This document shows, one piece after another, positions 59,873 to 64,000 of a DNA stretch of 64,000 nt (position 1 is the stretch's first letter; every line of letters begins with the position of its first letter). Below the pieces are notes generated by a model, which saw only the letters and a program-made list of their open reading frames with translations, had not been told where the DNA came from and ran no database searches. The DNA comes from Aaosphaeria pasadenensis (Eukaryota > Ascomycota > Dothideomycetes > Pleosporales), in assembly GCA_022813625.1 (NCBI GenBank), contig JAKLMB010000045.1:183477-247476 (forward strand), given 5' to 3'. The position numbers and the translations under genes are program-made.

Positions 59873-60398
59873 ATAGCGTTTATCAAGCCTTAGAACCTTG
59901 CTATAACGCTAAGAAGTTTTTATTAGCCTTGTGCCTGCTGTCGTGCACAAATTCATGCAAGGCCGCTACCCTGGTCAGTACTTCCGATCGAACTAACTAC
60001 CGATTTCGGCCAGTACAAAACGACCCCGCACCTACATAATCATCGCGGTGTAATTTATTTGTGATGACTGTTAGGCCTATCGCTGTGTGGAGTCTTGGCG
60101 GGTGGGCCGACCTCAGCCCCGCAGCCTTACGATCCCCACTCAACAACCTTGGTGTGAAGGGTCACGCCGAGGTACACGGTAGAGGAGAACCAATGCTGTT
60201 GATAAACTAACTAGAGAGGAAAGGAAGAAGAACGAACGAAGAATCAGGTAAACCATCTGGAGAGGGGGGGCCGTGCACGCCACTAACCAATATCGGCCTG
60301 GGCCGATAATGCCACACAGGCCACTTGGCCATGCCTCCAGTTAACCAACTTAACTCTCTGGGGTCTGGCGATCGGGAGTAATTCGTTAAAACCGAACA
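59873..60398. other. Intergenic 3' of the UDG-like gene
   Basis: About 525 bp of mixed composition with a perfect 8-bp-arm inverted repeat TATCGGCCTGGGCCGATA (60291-60308). It may derive from an old transposon, but I found no diagnostic end. Confidence 0.4.
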
Positions 60399-61426
60399 CT
60401 AGTCCATGGATAGCACATTGATTTCATCAATCAGCTCCTGCGTCGCAGTATCGTTTCTGCATGCTGGTTGAGTTGGGATCCCGGTCTTAATCACCGATGG
60501 GTGTGCGTGTCCATGACAGAGCTTCGCGAGATGTTTTAGCTTCATATCAATTCTTATCTCTTTCAAAAGGGCTAATCGCGTGTCGGGGACTCGTAGCTGT
60601 AAGACCTTAGCAAAGATATATGCAAAAGGAGGGATGCTATTACAAGTTTGACGCTTTCAAGGAGATAGTCTGGCGACATGTCCTTTGCATCTTCTTCGCT
60701 AAGTCCTTGCTCTTTTGCAATTATATAGCACAACCAATTCCATGGTTTTCTAGTTGTACTGTAATTGTTCCATTGGACTGCTCGTTTTCCCTGTAGTGCG
60801 AGAAATGCAGATCGAAAGCAGTGACGCAGGCCCTCTCTGAGCCTATCAATTTCCGACTGGTCTGAATTTGCGGTATAATCCTCTCGGATGTATGCGCTTG
60901 GATGGAATCCGCGAAAGACCAGAGCCTCATGGCCTTGTAATTGTATTATGCCCGGCATCTGTGTTCCAGGGGTGAAGCCGCATAGATCCCTAACAATCGG
61001 AGATTCCGCGTCCTTTGTCTGACACTGGAGAGTTAAGATGATATCCGGCTTTTTAAGTAGTAAAATCTCTTCGAATACTTTGTAAGCTTCATTCAACCTG
61101 AGCGTCCCCCCTAGTCTTGCAAGGCTCTCCCTCATCTTTTCACTGACTAGCGGCCGTACGTCTAAGATCGTGACGTCGAGGTAGGTGTAACGGTTGTCGG
61201 ATATGCGTACAAGTCGATCAATTTCCTGAAGAGTATCACTCCGATGAAACATCTCCTCATAACTCATATCGTGACTATTACACGGCTCAATCAGCACAAT
61301 TGCAAGGCTGAGTCTGCCTTCAGCCAACTTGCGTGAGTTATATAGTGCTTGTGATGTGACTCTGAGCAACCCTGTTGCGTTAAGGTTCGCCGCCCAACGG
61401 TTGAAGGGTTCAAGATAGTCGGACAT
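60399..61426 (-). CDS. Possible uracil-DNA-glycosylase-fold protein, two exons
   Basis: Two exons, complement(60399-60596, 60644-61426), give 326 residues. The 47-nt intron (GTAATA...CTTACAG) is supported because, once removed, the frame stays open for 65 more codons in normal composition; reading through it ends the protein 24 codons later. The order of elements resembles the UDG superfamily: a first strand with LSLAIVLIEPCN (39-50), a strand YLDVTILDVRPL (82-93), KKPDIILTLQC (125-135) and FRGFHPSAYI with an HPS triad (H175-S177), comparable to the C-terminal HPS motif. I infer the fold only; the usual active-site GE/D-PG motif is not clear, so enzymatic activity is doubtful. The start is the ATG at 61426; the upstream GTG extension is not used. 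Confidence 0.6.
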
Positions 61427-61566
61427 CGTGTTTTTACCGTATTCGGGTAGTCTGGACACTTATCGTCCTGTAGTTGCTCAATTCTTGGGTAGGCAAAGTA
61501 AGTAGTGGAGGATTTAAGCGGATACTGCCTGTTAGGACAAGGGACAACCTCTGTCACCTGCACTGG

Positions 61567-62235
61567 TGTTACGATACCAGAACCTATGAGGACGAAGGAG
61601 ACGTCAAGTACTTAGGATAGAAGTTAGAGATTAGGGCTAGAGGTATTAATAATACTTAAGGGATAGTTATATAATCTAATATTATAGAAATAAAGTAATT
61701 AAGGTACTTAAAGTTTTAGTAAGAGCTAAGAAGATAAGTAGCCTAATTATAATTAAGGTACTTAAGGTCTTAGTAAAGGCTAAGAGGATAAGTGTAACAA
61801 TAGGTAACTTACTATACAGGTAAGGGGGTATATTATAGAGGTTTATATAGGGTAAAGCAAGTATTAAGATAGGGTAATATCTCTAACTTATTTAAGGGGA
61901 TAAGCTACTATTATACTAGTAAGGTAATTCTAAAAGATTAGATATAATTTATTATTAACTATAAAGAACTCCTATATATAAAATCTAGCAATCTTATATA
62001 TCTATCCTTCCTAGTCCTTACTTAGTATACTTAACTTCCTTAGTAGTTAAGTATATTAAGCACTGTTTAACTTACTTAATCCTCTTAGTAATTAAGTATA
62101 TTAAGCACGTTATATAACGTTAGGTTACGTAGCTTTTATTCTTAGGTGTTATTAAGCCCTTTAGCTATAATCTTTAACTTATTATCCTAAGTACTTAATG
62201 CCTTCTTTATCCTTATAGGTTCTAGTATTGTAATA
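61567..62235 (-). mobile_element. 3' LTR of a RIP-degraded Ty3/gypsy element
   Basis: 669 bp bounded by a 26-bp inverted repeat: TGTTACGATACCAGAACC at 61567 and its complement at 62210-62235, 22 of 26 matching. All four mismatches are C-to-T or G-to-A changes. A direct repeat of about 44 bp lies inside (61697-61740 and 61751-61794), and the sequence is very AT-rich. A polypurine tract adjoins its right edge, which fits the 3' LTR of an element transcribed leftward. Confidence 0.72.
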
Positions 62236-62252
62236 TTACCTCCCCCCTTAAG
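62236..62252 (-). other. Polypurine tract
   Basis: On the minus strand CTTAAGGGGGGAGGTAA directly precedes the LTR start. This is the primer site for plus-strand DNA synthesis in LTR retroelements and fixes the element's orientation. Confidence 0.7.
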
Positions 62253-62680
62253 GACTTTATCTTAAAGACCCTATAAGCCTTCTTTTATCTTATAGCAGGC
62301 TGTACTACCTAGTATCCTATAATTCTTATTACTTTTCTAACTTTCCTACAAAGTTATTCTTTTAGTTGCAGGGTTCTTCTATTCTAGTAGTAAGTTTATA
62401 TATACACTATTTTCTGCCCTTTATTAAGTAGCTTCTTATATCCTTATATTTCCTAATTTTAACTATACTAAAGGTTTCTTCTTCTTCTACTAACTATTAC
62501 TATAAGCTAGGTCTCTTTCTTTAGGCTATAGGGCATGTAATACCTTCCTCCTATTCCTGCTTAAATTACTAGGCTGCTAGTTATGTATATAGGACAGGTC
62601 CTGCTTCCTAGTCTTATTTAGAGTGCTTAGTTTATAGCTATAGCTGTAGTTTTACCATAACTAAGGCTTCTCTTTGTCAG

Positions 62681-62890
62681 GCTGCTAAAAAGCAGAATCG
62701 TCTTTAACAGGAATTAGAGAAGGCTAAGGATAAGGTATTAGTAGCTATAGCCTGTTAGCGTTGTATTTGTCGCGACCTTGCGTTATTTAATTCCTGTTAG
62801 AAGGAGTTATTTAACTATAAGCTAGAGTCTATCTGTAAACTTAAGGCCCTTAAGAGGTCTAAGCGCAAATCTTTATAGTAGAAATCTGCT
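62681..62890 (+). pseudogene. Degraded coiled-coil-like coding fragment
   Basis: A plus-strand frame reads AAKKQNRL, a stop, QELEKAKDKVLVAIA and RDLALFNS with several stops at TAG. It is rich in Lys/Glu/Leu heptads and similar in style to the C-terminal tails of Fot1/pogo-type transposases. It lies inside the chromovirus 3' region on the opposite strand. Either a nested element or an antisense frame would fit; low certainty. Confidence 0.3.
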
Positions 62891-62955
62891 GCTTTAGAGA
62901 CTCCTGCTTTTTCTAACTTTAGTCCTCTTTCTCCTAGCTGGTTTAAGAATATTAA

Positions 62956-64000
62956 CTTTAGAACTAATTTAATAACTGTTAGTAGTTTATTAAATTCTTA
63001 AGGAGTTCCTATATATTATTCTTGTAAGTATACCCCTTCTATTTTACTAGAAATTACTGTTAACATCCTTTTTTCCTAGTATTAAGGATTTCCTCTACTT
63101 TGTATTTGTCTTCCTCTACAGCATCTAGCGTAATTAGCGTTTCTATGTTTCTATAGGCTGGTTCTAGGAGTTTCTTATAAAATACTAGGTGTATCCTTAT
63201 ATTTTTTAGTAGGTCTAGTTTGTTTGTAACTAGTCCTATCTATTTTATAATTTTAAAGGGGCTTATCCTTAAGTTATCTAGTTTATTACTAGCTTTCTTA
63301 GTTTTAATATTTTTTCTTAATAGAAATACTTTATCCCCCTCTTTAAAGGTTAGTTCCTTAATCTTTTTCTTGTTAGCCTGCTCCGTGCTCTTTATATTCT
63401 AAGCTTTAATATTTTTCTTTAAATTCTTATGAATTTTCTTTATCTTTTAGGCCCTTTCTTCTGCTGTTACTACGGTTTCTTCTATATAGATGGGTTCTCT
63501 ATATAGTATTAGTTTATAGCTGTAATTCGTAAAAAATAGTAATTATTTTGTTATTGTAGACTTAGCGCTATTATATGTAAACTGTGCTGTAGGAAGTAGT
63601 TCTACCTAATTATTTTGTTTATTGTTAACATACTTTTGCAAGTATTGCTCTAGTATCTAATTTGTTTGCTCTATTTGTCTGTCTGTTTTAGGATAAAAGC
63701 TTGTTAAAAGCTTTTGTGTCACTCCTAATACTTTCTAGAACGTGTTCTAATACTTAGATATAAATAGTATTCCTCTATCTATAATAAATTTAGCTGGCAG
63801 CCTATAGCTTACTCTAAGTATCTTTATTACTTTATATGCTAGTTTAGAGGCTATAATTATCTTATTTATAGGTATAAAGTACGCGTATTTTGTATATTAA
63901 TTAACAATAACTAGTATGCTATTACATTTCCTTCTAGATCCTAGTTCTTTAGATATTAGTAGCTTAATAATAAAGTCTATTATAACACTATGCTAGGGTG
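62956..64000 (-). mobile_element. RIP-inactivated Ty3/gypsy chromovirus pol (integrase and chromodomain), continues off window
   Basis: On the minus strand, from 64000 leftward, one frame shows the integrase core (ELGSRRK, then LPAKFIIDRG, then YPKTDRQIEQTN with the catalytic Glu, 63500-64000). Next comes the integrase C-terminal domain (FKEGDKVFLLRKNIKTK, 63130-63420), then a chromodomain (DKYKVEEILNTRKKG, then FLVK and KGYT, 62982-63128). In-frame stops sit mostly where Gln or Trp is expected (CAG or TGG changed to TAG), the RIP outcome. The reverse transcriptase and 5' LTR lie beyond the window. A chromodomain places it among chromoviruses. No intact protein is encoded. Confidence 0.88.

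Overview
The window is nuclear DNA of a filamentous ascomycete (Pezizomycotina; a Dothideomycete is my best guess, no species call). The basis is many short GT-AG introns of 46-150 nt, fungal-only families (SKN7 HSF-plus-receiver factor, DUF3824, DUF3431, DIM-2 methyltransferase, MSC2), and a retroelement degraded by C-to-T/G-to-A changes of the RIP (repeat-induced point mutation) type. I support 19 protein genes, 15 with introns reconstructed from splice signals, frame and family fit. No tRNA, rRNA or CRISPR was found.

Region 1 (1-22.9 kb), housekeeping: the C-terminal part of GCN1, an RS-rich DUF3824 protein, the zinc transporter MSC2, ALG1 (N-glycan assembly), a TFIIIC 90-kDa-type subunit, and a mitochondrial-type peroxiredoxin 5. 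Region 2 (22.9-41.8 kb): a 4.1-kb gene-free interval, then same-strand SKN7, eIF2B-epsilon (GCD6), an Ariadne RBR ubiquitin ligase, a DUF3431 type II membrane protein and an unrecognised 684-residue protein. Region 3 (42.2-54.1 kb): an unrecognised 556-residue protein, a single-exon DIM-2-like cytosine-5 methyltransferase, dihydroorotase (URA4), formamidase and a UsgS-like membrane protein.

Region 4 (54.9-64 kb) is an accessory, transposon-rich border. Two copies of one LTR family in opposite orientation bracket an NmrA-like oxidoreductase gene and an isochorismatase-family hydrolase gene. Beyond them lies a two-exon gene that I suggest encodes a uracil-DNA-glycosylase-fold protein, then the 3' LTR, polypurine tract, chromodomain and integrase of a RIP-inactivated Ty3/gypsy chromovirus running off the window end.

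Functional links: GCN1 (activator of the eIF2 kinase GCN2) and eIF2B-epsilon (the exchange factor blocked by phosphorylated eIF2) are two ends of one stress pathway. SKN7 (oxidative-stress regulator) is divergent to a peroxiredoxin gene, a typical SKN7-type target. A DNA methyltransferase gene lies in the same window as a RIP-marked retroelement.
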